NCBI GenBank assembly: GCA_900660155.1
Contig: CABFPE010000277.1
Span: 894,723-958,722 of the forward strand
Direction: 5' to 3'
Source: Hofstenia miamia
Taxonomy: Eukaryota > Xenacoelomorpha > Acoela > Hofsteniidae
Length of the DNA: 64,000 nt
In this document: piece by piece, positions 35,134-46,280 of the stretch
Layout of the letters: each line of letters begins with the position of its first letter
Numbering within the stretch: position 1 is the stretch's first letter
Notes under the pieces: generated by a model
Told to the model about the DNA's origin: nothing
What the model saw: the letters and a program-made list of their open reading frames with translations, nothing else
The model's database searches: none
Translations under genes and position numbers: made by a program

Positions 35134-36100
35134 AGTGTCATTGACGTGCCTATCCTTGGTCACTCACGCAAGCCCTTTCACCCACCGTCCTCTCATTTCG
35201 TGCTTGGATGATCTGAAATGAAGTTCTTTTTATTCTATTAATCCTTTTTTCTTACTCTCAGCAGTTTTCAAAATGGTGTTCTAGAGATTTTTCTATTATT
35301 GGCCTGTAGAGTCGAATTGCAGTTAATAGTCCTTAACATAAGCAGTATTTCAGTGCAGTAAACATTGTAAATATGTGTATTTATCATTTAATAATTTTAA
35401 ATTTTTGCCTAGATCTTTCGATTTAGACACTAATTGTAATTTATAAACAATCAGATAATGGTAGTTTGTACAAGTAATAAAATCTTTTCTGTTACTTATT
35501 TCTGAAATGTTAAACGTATAATCAAAGTAGAAGTGCAATGATCAAATAGTAACGATTATATTATTTAAGTAATTTACTAAGTCAACATTACAATGATTAA
35601 TAGTTTTTCTTTAAAAAGATATTAGCATGGATATTGACTTCAAACCAAAAAATATAATGTTAGCTGTCTGTTATGTATTAAATAATTCATTTATTAAGGT
35701 TTAAACCAAATCTTGTTTTTTCTAAATTTTTGTAAATTGAAAATCATCTACAAATTTTACAATTTTTAAATAGAAATCTATGTATGTACAATAAATATTT
35801 AGTAATCCGAATTATAATTCAAATTATAAATCATTAAATGAAAGACTTGAATTGACAATATTTGTATTTTTTTTAATGAAATCCATCAATTTTGCTTTTT
35901 ACTCGGGCTTGCTTTATTTTCTGAACGTTATCCCTGTAGCACTTTGTTCTTCAATTTAGCATTTGTCTTTTCCTTGACATTAAATCAAAAGGTTTTAATT
36001 ACATGAGCAAAGCTATGTTTGTCATTATTTCCTAAACATTCTTTTTTAATGTCCAATCTATCTAGAATACATAAAACAATTCTTCTAATGAAGATTCATC
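35134..36100. other. RGS7 3' flank
   Basis: A+T-rich, with no coding-like frame. It probably holds the RGS7 3' untranslated region if exon 14 is correct. Confidence 0.45.
35476..35481 (+). promoter_or_regulatory. Possible RGS7 polyadenylation signal AATAAA
   Basis: First AATAAA after the proposed RGS7 stop, about 340 bases downstream. Chance occurrence is common in DNA this A+T-rich. Confidence 0.3.
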
Positions 36101-36109
36101 TTCTATGGT

Positions 36110-36560
36110 TCACAAAATGCAAGAGGCGGTTGTCTGCTGAATTATAATACTCAAACGCTGTTTAAAATACTCTGCCGCACGTGATTCCTTTGATAAAAAT
36201 ATTAGGGACTTGCCAAGTTGGGAAATAGTCTCCAGTTAATTTAAATTCAAAAGCTAGGGGTTGAAATATAAAGCCTTGTTGAATTTTGTCACAATATTTA
36301 GATATTTTTCGGGATTCAGCATCTGTTCAAGGTTTAGCAGGAGCAAAAGTTAAAATCCGACTGGGAGCAATTGCATCAACTACTGTATCCCACACTAAGG
36401 AGCGTCCTCTTGACCAAGGAACAGTAGTAACGCCATCAGGTCGTTTCCCATCTTTTCTGATCAATCCCGGTGGTTCTAAAATTGAAGGGACGTCGATCAT
36501 TTTATTTTTGATCAACTTGAAATCAGTATTGGGATTTTGCAAATATTACACTCACAAAAC
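36110..36560 (-). mobile_element. Retroelement fossil with the GKRPDG..PW..GR..VWD motif
   Basis: On the minus strand the text [29 protein letters not shown] and AIAPS matches a module often seen at the C-terminal end of reverse-transcriptase predictions in invertebrate genomes, followed by weaker matches to the next part of that module. It is a short, broken fragment with at least one break, without ends of its own that I can see. The exact retroelement family is not certain from this piece. The plus-strand frame over the same bases is a shadow. Confidence 0.6.
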
Positions 36561-37222
36561 AACATCTAGAGTAGTATCTGTCTTTGAGAAGATCATTTTG
36601 TCTCAAATTCATTGTCTGACTTGTTACTGTAACCGATTTGTAGGAAGTATTCAAATGGTGGACACCAATGATTGACATTATGTAGTGCAAGCGTTCGGTT
36701 TAACCTTTTGAAGACAGTCTGTATCCACAAGCAAGATTGTTTCGTAGTTGTTGCTTTTGCCCTGGTTAAATGTGTTTATGAGCCTGCAAAGGACGCTCAT
36801 CAATGCTAGACAAAAGCTGTGGAATATGAGAATTAGCTTACTAATATTTAAATATATTACTAATATTAATTAACAGTTTCTTAGGCCGCCTTAATAATGA
36901 CTGCATACGGCACGGTTAGGTGGGTCGCAGAAATGGAATCGGATACGGATCGGATCTTCATTTTGAGAAACTTCAGATCCAAAAAATTTTTAAAACTTGT
37001 GTACTTGTACATTTTATAAATTACGCAAATTTTTACATTTAATGCTAATTTAATAAACTCAATCTAAGTAAAATTTTGTAATTGAATTTGATTGTTCATA
37101 CAAAAGCTTCCGTGTTATTCTTTCCAACAGCTTATAAAATTGGTGACTAATACTTCAAATCTGAAAATGCGATTCATGTTAGCATTCACAATGATAAAAT
37201 AGTAAAGCAACCAAAAACATTT

Positions 37223-38254
37223 CAGGCGCGTACCTAGCAATTTATAAGGGGGGTCGGATTTTTCTGAAAAGGGCATTTCTATTCTTTTTTTACAAAAAAA
37301 TGAAAAAGTTATTTTTCTAGTGATGTGTATATTAACAATAATGGTTCAGTAATGTAATACATATAATATAAAATATGAAAATTTTATAACACCACGCACG
37401 TGGAATATGGTTTACCATATAAAATTCACTAAATGTAACAAGAATATAATTATAAAATGTAATCAGAATTAATTTAGAAATTCACAGAGTAACAAGTTTC
37501 TAAGTAATGAATATTATGTACAACATGTATTACAAATAGAAAAGTTAGTCAATTACAGACAGTCCACTCAGTCAATTTAGGCACAGAAATAAATTCAAAG
37601 AGAGTGTATTGCGACAAACATTTGTACATTATATTTTGAAAATACTTGCAAAACAGTTCATTAAATGTTACTATTATAAAAGGTTTTTCATTTGAAACTT
37701 TTGTGGATGCAAGGTAAAAAAAGTTTTGACAACATTATCATAATTTATGGAATGTCCCCTGTGGATGTTTATCAAAGTAAGTGATGTCAGGCGCTTTGTG
37801 GTCATTGATGAACGTAGCCAAATTTTCAATCTGCGCATCGCGGAAAATGTGCGTTCGCACTCAACAGATGTAACAGGGAGTGTACATGCTATTTTTAAAA
37901 GTATGTACAAATTTGGATATCTTTGCTTGTCGCAATTCTTAATTGATTGTGCCAAAGAAGTAGGTCTATCACTTTCTCCCAAAGCCGAATATTTATTCTT
38001 CCATAGTCGAAGTTCTTGGTCAATGACTTCAGAATTCAATAGACTGTGACATATTTGATAACGGCTACAAACAATATTACCTGACTTTTCAACAGTGAAT
38101 TGAGATAATTAACGTTCTCATACTGATAGATTTTATTTACGATGAGTCAACGATCAACCATTTATTAGGGGAGTAACTTTAATTCCAAAAAGGGCAGGTC
38201 ATCTAAAAGGGGGTCGTTCGCACCCAACGACCCCCCCCCATCGGTACGCGCTTG
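37223..38254 (-). mobile_element. hAT transposon remnant (inner of a nested pair)
   Basis: Ends CAGGCGCGTACC (left) and CAAGCGCGTACC (right, reverse complement), each followed by a G-rich run and GTCG. About 1 kb, so internally deleted relative to autonomous hAT elements of 2.5-5 kb. The 8-base flanks do not match cleanly; CATTT is shared at an offset. Confidence 0.75.
37674..38090 (-). pseudogene. hAT transposase C-terminal dimerisation region
   Basis: Minus-strand text includes YPNLYILLKIACTLPVTSVE, CERTFSAMRRLKIWLRSSMT and RLTSLTLINIHR. The block with P-x-x-S-x-ECERxFS, then LR, then M-x-x-xRL-x-L-x-x-LxIH, is the hAT dimerisation domain (Dimer_Tnp_hAT). The frame is open upstream to about 38090. 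The BED finger and catalytic core are absent, so the piece cannot be active. Confidence 0.85.
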
Positions 38255-39243
38255 CATTTGTTTGTACAAACTTGCAAATGGAAAAGCAGAATTCTGAAAA
38301 GGATTCTCTCTAATATGTATGTCAAAGAGCACAGAACACAGAGAAGCAAGTGGAATGCCTTAGTTTTTGCAACCCTACAAAATGTAAAAATGCTAATATA
38401 ATTTGGGATGCTCTTCAATTAAAAAATCTTATTTAAATATGCACTCTAAGCAACTTGCAATGCCAAGATCAACTTAGTACTCAGAAGGTTTATGTCATTA
38501 TTATAAACACTGATACAAAAATGTTTATGGAATCATACCGTCGGCATACTATTAATAGGGTGTGAATTTATTTAATGTTGCTGCTACATCATTCAAAATT
38601 TTTGATCCAATTTAGTATCCATTTCAGTAAAATTCAAAATTTATATTTAAATCTCAAATTTTGTTTGAAAATTAATTTTTCTATCACGGATTTTAATACA
38701 ATCTACAACACTTTTTTTAATGTCTTGCAATATAAATTTTAGGGTTGTTTTTTAATTTGCCATTATTTATGCTATTCTTATTTTCATCGCCTTAGTTGAA
38801 ATTTTGAAGTTAATTTATCGTGTCTGAAACGACTTCAATTAATAGTGACATTGCAAAGTGGTTATTTTTGAATTTGGACATAAAAAAATAATATGGGGGA
38901 GGGGTAATACTATAAGAAACTCAACTATTTAAGCTCTATAAATATATTATGATTGTAGTTGATGACAATTTTATGAACTAGCTTATTACAAAGCTTACAA
39001 ATAAGTTGATTTGCACGTATTATTCCGCAAGAATATGTCCATTTTTTATCTCAAGATAGTGTTGAAGCACTTAAAGTTTTCTATTCGCATTAAAATCATA
39101 AATATTTTTTAAGTTTATGTTTGTTTATTGTTAGAATATTTATGTAAATTCGGATCCGTTTCCTATTAAAAACTAAAAAATTTTTAAAAGTTTAGATCGG
39201 ATCGGATCCGGGTCTTAAATTGTTGGATCCGATTCCATTTCTG

Positions 39244-39950
39244 GTGGGTCATCTATTTCTGTTTTCATTCCAAATAGAGAGGTTCGAAAATAATAGCAAA
39301 TGAGTCTTGATCTTGGTTGAAATTGAAAAGTTGGTCTGATCACGTACTGGTCCTGCTCGATGTTTTAAAATTTCGTGATGTTGTGAAATAAACTAAGGTA
39401 TTCATTTCAAATATCTTACTTGATATCTGATTTTAAGAAATATTCATTTGAAGCACATTTTACGTTATTGTAGAATATTTAAAGAATTATACATTTAATC
39501 ATGTAATGGGTGGCTTCAAGTTCAAGCAATTACTGCACTGATCTCCATTGTAAATTTTAAAACACTTAGTTCAGTATTACGTATTTTTATTTAATACAAT
39601 GACGAAACCAAACCGAACCACAAGCAACTCGGCACCGCACAATAGTCAAAGTGGACCACGCTCCGCCACTGCTTCACACTAGTAGAAATTCACAAGCTAA
39701 AATCTTTCCTAACTTTTAACAATGTCTTGTAAATATTTATATTTTGTGCATTTACTAACGACGCTCAGGCTATGGAAATTGCACCATCTAAATGCAAAAA
39801 ATAATATTCATTCAAAATTGTTAATCCTTCTATTGTTATTTAACTCATTTTTTGGTGATAAAAAATATGAAACTACCCATGTTTTGAATATAGAAAGAAC
39901 ATTATGCTACTATAAATTAATTTAATATTCTCCTATCAACAACAAAAAAA
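39244..39950. other. Spacer between hAT pair and LINE
   Basis: No clear feature. A 67-codon frame at 39722-39925 has no motif and may be LINE 5' sequence or chance. Confidence 0.4.
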
Positions 39951-39956
39951 GCTTCC

Positions 39957-41918
39957 TCGTGTTTATCAGCTTTAAAAAATTACTAAGTATCTCAATATTT
40001 TTCTTCTTATTATTAATTCTTCATGGCATTGAAAAGAACCCTGGTCTGATTTTAGATTACGATACTTATTTCGAAAGATTGAATGCAAAAATAGCACTAT
40101 TAACTATGTGCATATAAATTTTCAAAACCTGTCAAAGAAAAATTTTGAATTTAAGCAATTTATGTCCAATTTTAAAAATGATGTTATTCTAGGAATCTCA
40201 GAAACCTGGTTGTCAAACAAAGACTTTGATAATTGTTGTTCATTCAATAAATCATTTTGTTTTGTTTAGAAAAGATAGGCAAACTAATAATCTATTAGGA
40301 AAATCGAGTGGTGGAGGAGTCTCTAAAAATTTTCAAATCTAAATTACGCGAGACATAAAATATAGTGACGTATCTAAATTTGAAAGCTTGTGGGTAGAAA
40401 TATAAAATCCTTTAAATTTCTACATATAAAAAACAACTGATAAATGTTTCTTATTCTTCGCACAAAAAATATTCGAATTATTTCATTGACCAACTGGGAA
40501 ATGAATTGGTTCTAGCTGTTTCTGAAAATAAAGACATTGTTTTAATGGGAGACTACAACATCAATTATTTGGACCAAAAAGAACGAGATAAAATTGAAAT
40601 TTTACTAAATATGTTTAATCTTAATATTATTAATAAAATTACGCTGTCAAGGGTCACTGCAACGAGTAGCATGCTTATTGATTACTTCATAATGTCAGAT
40701 AATGATTTTTCAAAACTTACATATTTTACTGCTGAATGTCCATTCTCGGATCATTGCATTACTTCTATTAGCTTTATAAAAAATGCAATCAGTAAATTTA
40801 ATAGTTAGGAAATTGACCACAATTCGGGAAAAAAATAATTATGATGTTGAAAAACTAAAATTATTGCTGACTCTAGAAAATTGGCATGAAGTGTATTATG
40901 CACAAGATACTAATTCTATGATGGAAAATTTTATTTCAATCTTTGAAAAACACCTTAATATTTTCTGTCCAGAAAAGAAGATCTTACTTAACAAAAATTT
41001 TAAAAATTCTTNTCGTGTTTATCAGCTTTAAAAAATTACTAAGTATCTCAATATTTTTCTTCTTATTATTAATTCTTCATGGCATTGAAAAGAACCCTGG
41101 TCTGATTTTAGATTACGATACTTATTTCGAAAGATTGAATGCAAAAATAGCACTATTAACTATGTGCATATAAATTTTCAAAACCTGTCAAAGAAAAATT
41201 TTGAATTTAAGCAATTTATGTCCAATTTTAAAAATGATGTTATTCTAGGAATCTCAGAAACCTGGTTGTCAAACAAAGACTTTGATAATTGTTGTTCATT
41301 CAATAAATCATTTTGTTTTGTTTAGAAAAGATAGGCAAACTAATAATCTATTAGGAAAATCGAGTGGTGGAGGAGTCTCTAAAAATTTTCAAATCTAAAT
41401 TACGCGAGACATAAAATATAGTGACGTATCTAAATTTGAAAGCTTGTGGGTAGAAATATAAAATCCTTTAAATTTCTACATATAAAAAACAACTGATAAA
41501 TGTTTCTTATTCTTCGCACAAAAAATATTCGAATTATTTCATTGACCAACTGGGAAATGAATTGGTTCTAGCTGTTTCTGAAAATAAAGACATTGTTTTA
41601 ATGGGAGACTACAACATCAATTATTTGGACCAAAAAGAACGAGATAAAATTGAAATTTTACTAAATATGTTTAATCTTAATATTATTAATAAAATTACGC
41701 TGTCAAGGGTCACTGCAACGAGTAGCATGCTTATTGATTACTTCATAATGTCAGATAATGATTTTTCAAAACTTACATATTTTACTGCTGAATGTCCATT
41801 CTCGGATCATTGCATTACTTCTATTAGCTTTATAAAAAATGCAATCAGTAAATTTAATAGTTAGGAAATTGACCACAATTCGGGAAAAAAATAATTATGA
41901 TGTTGAAAAACTAAAATT
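39957..41918 (+). repeat. 906-base direct duplication bounded by single Ns
   Basis: 39957-40862 reappears, apparently without change, at 41013-41918. The second copy has a lone N on each side (41012 and 41919). The same 100-codon frame is therefore present at 40506 and 41562. Exact identity plus N borders point to an unmerged contig in the scaffold. Confidence 0.88.
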
Positions 41919-43289
41919 NTTCAAAAAGAAAGATGTAACTTTAGCTATTATTACAAGGCCGATCTCAATTACTCCGCCAATAAGTAAAATTTTCAAGCAA
42001 CTCTTACATAATCAAATTAGTGACCACCTTTCAAAACACCAATAAATGTCAAAAACACAATTTGGTTTCCGCAAGAATTTTTCAACTGATGATGCTCTTT
42101 TGTATGCTACCGGAAATTGACGATGATCTCTTGACTCTGACCAATTTGTTGCAATGGCCTGTCTCGATCTTTCAAAAGATTTTGACTCTATTAATCACGA
42201 TATCTTATATATGAAATTAGAAAAGCTAGGATTTTCTGAAAGTAGCGTTAAATTAATATCAAGTTATCTAACTAACAGAAATTAAATAATACATTCTATC
42301 TATAAAAAACGGAGTACCGCAAGATACCGTTATTGGACCACTACTTTTTAACATGTAAACGACATGCAGCAAAATACGAATTGTCAATTGATTCAATACG
42401 CTGATGATGCATGCATTTTTAGTGGAAATACATTCTTAAATCAAGCAATAAATGATGTAGAACAAAATTGTGAAAAATGGAGTAAATATTTTAACATGCA
42501 CAAATTAAATAACAACTGTGAAAAAAACTGAATTTTGCATCTTGAATCCTCAGGGAAAAAGTGTATTACTACCAAATTTTTCACTTATTTTTAATAAAGC
42601 CTCAATCTCCCCTAAAGAATCCTTTAAATTATCTAGGCATAACTATTGACTCAAAATTAACATACAAGCTGCAAGTAAAAGAAATTTTAAAGAGCATGCA
42701 ATGAGCATTAAAACAATATCACACGTAGCTGAACATTTACCCTCTGCTAATATGATTCAATTATTTCAGGGTTTAGTCATGAGTCATCATAATTATGCAA
42801 ATACACTTTTTTCAAGTTTAAATGAATCATTAGTAAAAAAACTTACAATACAATTAAAATAGGCATTGAATGTTTGTCAGAAAAACTTCTCCAAAACAAG
42901 AAATTACATTTTGTTATCATTGCTGTTTCCAAATCAACTTCTTATTTTTAATATTTTGATAAAAATTTTTAAAATAACAAATCAATTACCTCCTTATAAT
43001 TCAATATCATTTTGTCATAAGCGCAATATAAGAACTAATCATTATACTAGTATTAAATTTCGTAAAAAAATCAAGCAACAGTCTTTTATTATTGTTGCAA
43101 TTCGCAATTGGAATTAAAATGATTAAAAGTAAAGGAAAAATTCATTTTGAGTAAATCATGGTTAGAATTCAAATTTTACAATAATGATTATACAATAACA
43201 CGCAATTAATTTCCATAGCCTGAACAGAACAGATTTTGTAGTCTTATTTTTTTGTAAATATTATTGTTATTTGTTATCATTCTTGATGG

Positions 43290-43366
43290 TATTCAGATAA
43301 TAACTTGTCTTGTAATTGAAAATATTATCTGAATAAAGAATATCTTATCTATCTTATCTTATCTTA
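43290..43366 (+). repeat. LINE 3' terminal hairpin and TATCT-type tail
   Basis: TATTCAGATAATA (43290-43302) and its perfect reverse complement TATTATCTGAATA (43323-43335) form a 13-base-pair stem with a 20-base loop. The tail AAGAATATCTTATCT follows directly. The last part of the element is probably the template signal for its own reverse transcriptase. Confidence 0.75.
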
Positions 43367-43639
43367 AGTCCCAAATGCTGCATTTGAGCCATTCATTGAT
43401 CCGTCTACGAAGGTTAACAAAACTTGGTAATTATTCTAGGTCTTGAAATACAATTCCAGGAAATAATTTGAAATTATCTCACCCCTGAATTTGGTTTTCG
43501 CTTTATAACAAGTTATGAAGTAACTAAGCTCTGTCCCAGCTAATAAGGAAACCGGTTTTTTAAGAAAACGAGGTAGTATGATATAAACACGAGCATAATT
43601 TCAAGTTTTGATTTTCATTTTTTTGTAATATGTACAAGA

Positions 43640-44200
43640 TCCTAAACTATCTTTTAGATTTGTTGACAAGACTTAGGTCCCTGTCACAGCGAAATAATTC
43701 ATAGCCATCAGGTCTCCAAGTGCTGTCCGAATCTATGTCAGTTAGCCAGTTCTCAGAGATTCCTAAATTGAGTTTTTTTCCAATTTGGTATACTAGCACA
43801 GTGTAGGAAGATAGTTTATTAGTGAGATTTTGGATATTAAAATGAACAAATTTAATTGGGGCAACAGATGCACACATCAATATTTGTCATACGTGTAAAT
43901 CTTAGACGTATTAGGCCTGGGGTTAGGCTCAAATTAAATAAATAGGCAGCTTCTTTATGAAATGTTAAACTATACGGACTTTTACCTTTACCATATACTG
44001 GAAAAGTTGCATTTTGGGAAAGATTACTAAGGAATAAAAAGATGAAAAATAAAATTGTGTATCGATTAGGATTAGAAATTAATGCTAGCAATAAACTGGG
44101 TATTACTAGCACAAAGTTTGTCAATAATGTTGGAAGCTTAAAGAACATACGTACCATGATTAAAAAGGCAATAAAAAAACAAATGAAATAAGTCATGTTT
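43640..44200 (-). mobile_element. LINE 5' part, reversed (2A-like motif and endonuclease start)
   Basis: Minus-strand text FVHFNIQNLTNKLSSYTVLV, LGISENWLTDIDS and RPDGYELFRCDRD is the N-terminal endonuclease of an L2/CR1-like LINE, related to but distinct from the copy at 39.95 kb. Just upstream, in another frame, FEPNPRPN (43933-43910) resembles the end of a 2A peptide. It lies head to head with the 3' part that follows on the plus strand. Confidence 0.7.
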
Positions 44201-44212
44201 TTCTAGATTTCT

Positions 44213-45110
44213 TGAAACAGGCCCATAATGTTCCATTTTACAAAAAAGCCGACCCAAAAGCCCCAAAAACTATCGACCAATATTTATCATATCACCAATC
44301 AGTAAGATATTTAAGAGACTATTACACAAACAAATTACACTTCATTTAAATAATCATAAATTATGGTCCAAATCACAATTCGGTTTCAGAAAAAGTTACT
44401 CAACATCAGACGCACTTATACAAATGACAGAAAAATGGAGAACATTTTTAGATTCTAACAAATTTTTCATGCTTACATTATGAGCAATCTAAACTATGCT
44501 AATATTTTATATATCAATATACACAGTCTAATGCTAAAAAAGCTTGGAGTTCAACTAAAATGGGTATTCAATGTTTGTAATAATAACTCTTCCAAAACAG
44601 AATATTATATTTCTAAGTCTATTCTTTTTCCACAAGAGTTAATTATTTTCAATATTATTATTTATTTCTTCAAATTCATTAATAAAATTCCGCCCTACGA
44701 CAAGATATCATTTTTAACCCACTGTCTAAAACAAAATAAACGATCAAAAAACTATTCATATGTAAAATTTAATAAAAATATTATGAGTCAATCATTTATT
44801 AACACTGCAATTTTTAACTGGAATAAATTACCAAAAGAAATGAAAAAAATAGACAACCTTAACAATTCAAGAAAGCGCTAAAATCATTCATTTTGAAGCA
44901 AAAGTTTATATTAGATAGGTCACAGATTGAATTTAAATTTTATAATAGTGACTACATAATTAATCAAAATTAGTAAATTAATTTCTCATTTGTTTTTATT
45001 TGTTTTTTATATGTACTTTGTAGTTATTAATGACGCTATTCCTTTGAAAATTCAATTTTATATTGCAAAAATTCACAAATGAATAAAGATTATCTTATAT
45101 TATCTTATTT
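44213..45110 (+). mobile_element. L2/CR1-like LINE 3' part with internal deletion
   Basis: Starts in the RT fingers (KKADPKAPKNYRPIFIISPI, SKIFKRLL, SQFGFRKSYSTSDAL), then jumps at about 44475 to the C-terminal region (KWVFNVCNNNSSK, INKIPPYDKISFL, SFINTAIFNWNKLPKEM), so the catalytic YADD part is missing. It ends GAATAAAGATTATCTTATAT, like the copy at 39.95-43.37 kb. The last frame is open for 134 codons (44480-44881). Confidence 0.8.
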
Positions 45111-45428
45111 TTGTTTGATGCATTTTGTTGAACAAAAAGGAGAAGTAAGAAAAATTTATACAGAGCTGTCAATGCACTTTGATGAAGAGCCGAAGCAAAC
45201 TCTCAAGTTCTCTAACAAATTCCTTGCCAGCATTAAAGTGTGTTGATCTCGAATGCTGCTTATGAATAAAACCAGGCATTGAAATATTTCTTGATGAGCT
45301 TAAAACGTCAACAACGTGTATGATATGAATAGCTGTCTTGAGAATATTTATTTGAGATATTTAGGGCCCATTTTAATTGGATATCGATTTTTCTATTAAA
45401 AAAATCTTTTAGATTACTAAATAATATA
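45111..45428. other. Spacer, nothing recognised
   Basis: Short A+T-rich stretch between the LINE tail and the pogo-like remnant. Confidence 0.4.
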
Positions 45429-46058
45429 CACTGTTAAACCTAGATTATCGAACGCTTCTGTTCTCGACATAAAAGTTCGAGAATTTTACGTCTCAGAACT
45501 CGATCACATTTCGGCTCTTGAACAAACGGAAAGAAGCTGAGCGTACCCGAACGCGGCGTACTTGCGACGAAAAACAAGTAACACTAGATAGGTTCTTCAT
45601 GAAAAGGAAGAAACACCCTGTGGCAACCTTTCCCCAAACGAAGAAAAGAGCGAGAAAGACGACACTTCCAGTTGACTTACCCGATGTTTTTGTGGAAGAT
45701 GATTCTCCTTCGAAAAATTGATAAAAATGTTCACATGATTTTATTACTTTATGTTACTACCAATTTTATGCCCCTTTAATAATTTTTTAATTGTATATTA
45801 ACCTTTAATGTTCTTTGTGTTACATTTGGTAAAAAAATGTTTGCATTTTGTTTTTTATACTTTTAGATAGGATATTCTTATTAAAATAGAACACGTGGTC
45901 TATTTTTACCCTTTTTTATTTATGGCAAACAATATACTTGAGACAGATTAAAATTATTTACATTGATTATAATGGGAAAAATTGTTTCAGTTTTCGAACA
46001 AATCGCTTTTCGAACAGCCTTCTTGAACAGATTATGTTCGAAAACCGAGGTTTGACTG
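45429..46058 (+). mobile_element. pogo/Tigger-like transposon, internally deleted
   Basis: Ends with AAACCTAGATTATCGAAC on the left and CAGTCAAACCTCGGTTTTCG (reverse complement) on the right, the typical pogo/Tigger CAGTNAAACCTCGNNTTTCGAAC. Both sides have TA (45427-45428, 46059-46060). A further subterminal inverted TTCGAACA pattern is visible. At about 630 bases it is a MITE-like deletion product of a 2-3 kb element. Confidence 0.8.
45518..45721 (+). pseudogene. pogo/Tigger transposase C-terminal remnant
   Basis: Basic frame with TRRTCDEKQVTLDRFFMKRK and PQTKKRARKTTL, then an acidic tail FVEDDSPSKN and stop. The KQxTLDRFF block near the C terminus recurs in Tigger/jerky-type transposases. 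DNA-binding and DDE domains are missing, and the ATG is probably not a natural start. Confidence 0.6.
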
Positions 46059-46280
46059 TATTTTCAAAACTTATTGACTCATAATAAATGAATGAAAGAA
46101 TTGAATCATGACACAAGCTGGTAATTGCTTTACTATCAGTGACATACTTATAACCATAGCCAATTTTCGGACCATTTAATTAATGTGAAATTCATAATTT
46201 AGTTTCGAGTCAAAATATACTCCTAAATACTTAAAATTGTCTACAGTTAGAACTTAAACATTATTGAGATAAGGGCCCAG

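Larger units (their letters stand above)
36928..39243. mobile_element. hAT-like non-autonomous element (outer of a nested pair)
   Basis: The 17-base inverted ends CAGAAATGGAATCGGAT are flanked by GTGGGTCG (36920-36927) and GTGGGTCA (39244-39251), an 8-base target duplication with one mismatch, as expected for hAT. Subterminal CGGATCGGATC-type repeats occur at both ends. No transposase of its own is visible; about 1 kb of its length is a second hAT-like insertion. Confidence 0.8.
39951..43366 (+). mobile_element. L2/CR1-like LINE, broken, with duplicated 5' part
   Basis: Plus-strand pieces in order are LLLILHGIEKNPGL (2A-like), then VHINFQNLSKK and ILGISETWLSN of the endonuclease, NKDIVLMGDYNINYLDQ and SDHCITSISF, then RT text PISKIFKQLL, KTQFGFRKNFSTDDALL, ACLDLSKDFDSINHDIL, IKNGVPQ and LIQYADDACIF with the YADD active site near 42400. 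It continues to LGITIDSKLTYK and a C-terminal RT tail to 43118. The 3' end has a hairpin, GAATAAAG and a TATCTTATCT tail. Stops, frame changes and two single Ns break it. The layout fits the L2/CR1 group. Confidence 0.88.

Noticed and set aside
36286-36675. 129-codon plus-strand frame that could pass for an RGS7 tail exon
   Set aside because: The minus strand over the same bases carries a known retroelement motif, so the plus frame is a shadow.
37747-38049. 100-codon plus-strand frame
   Set aside because: Shadow of the hAT dimerisation domain on the minus strand.
40506-41864. Two identical 100-codon genes in tandem
   Set aside because: They are LINE endonuclease text inside a duplication bordered by Ns, most likely one locus counted twice.
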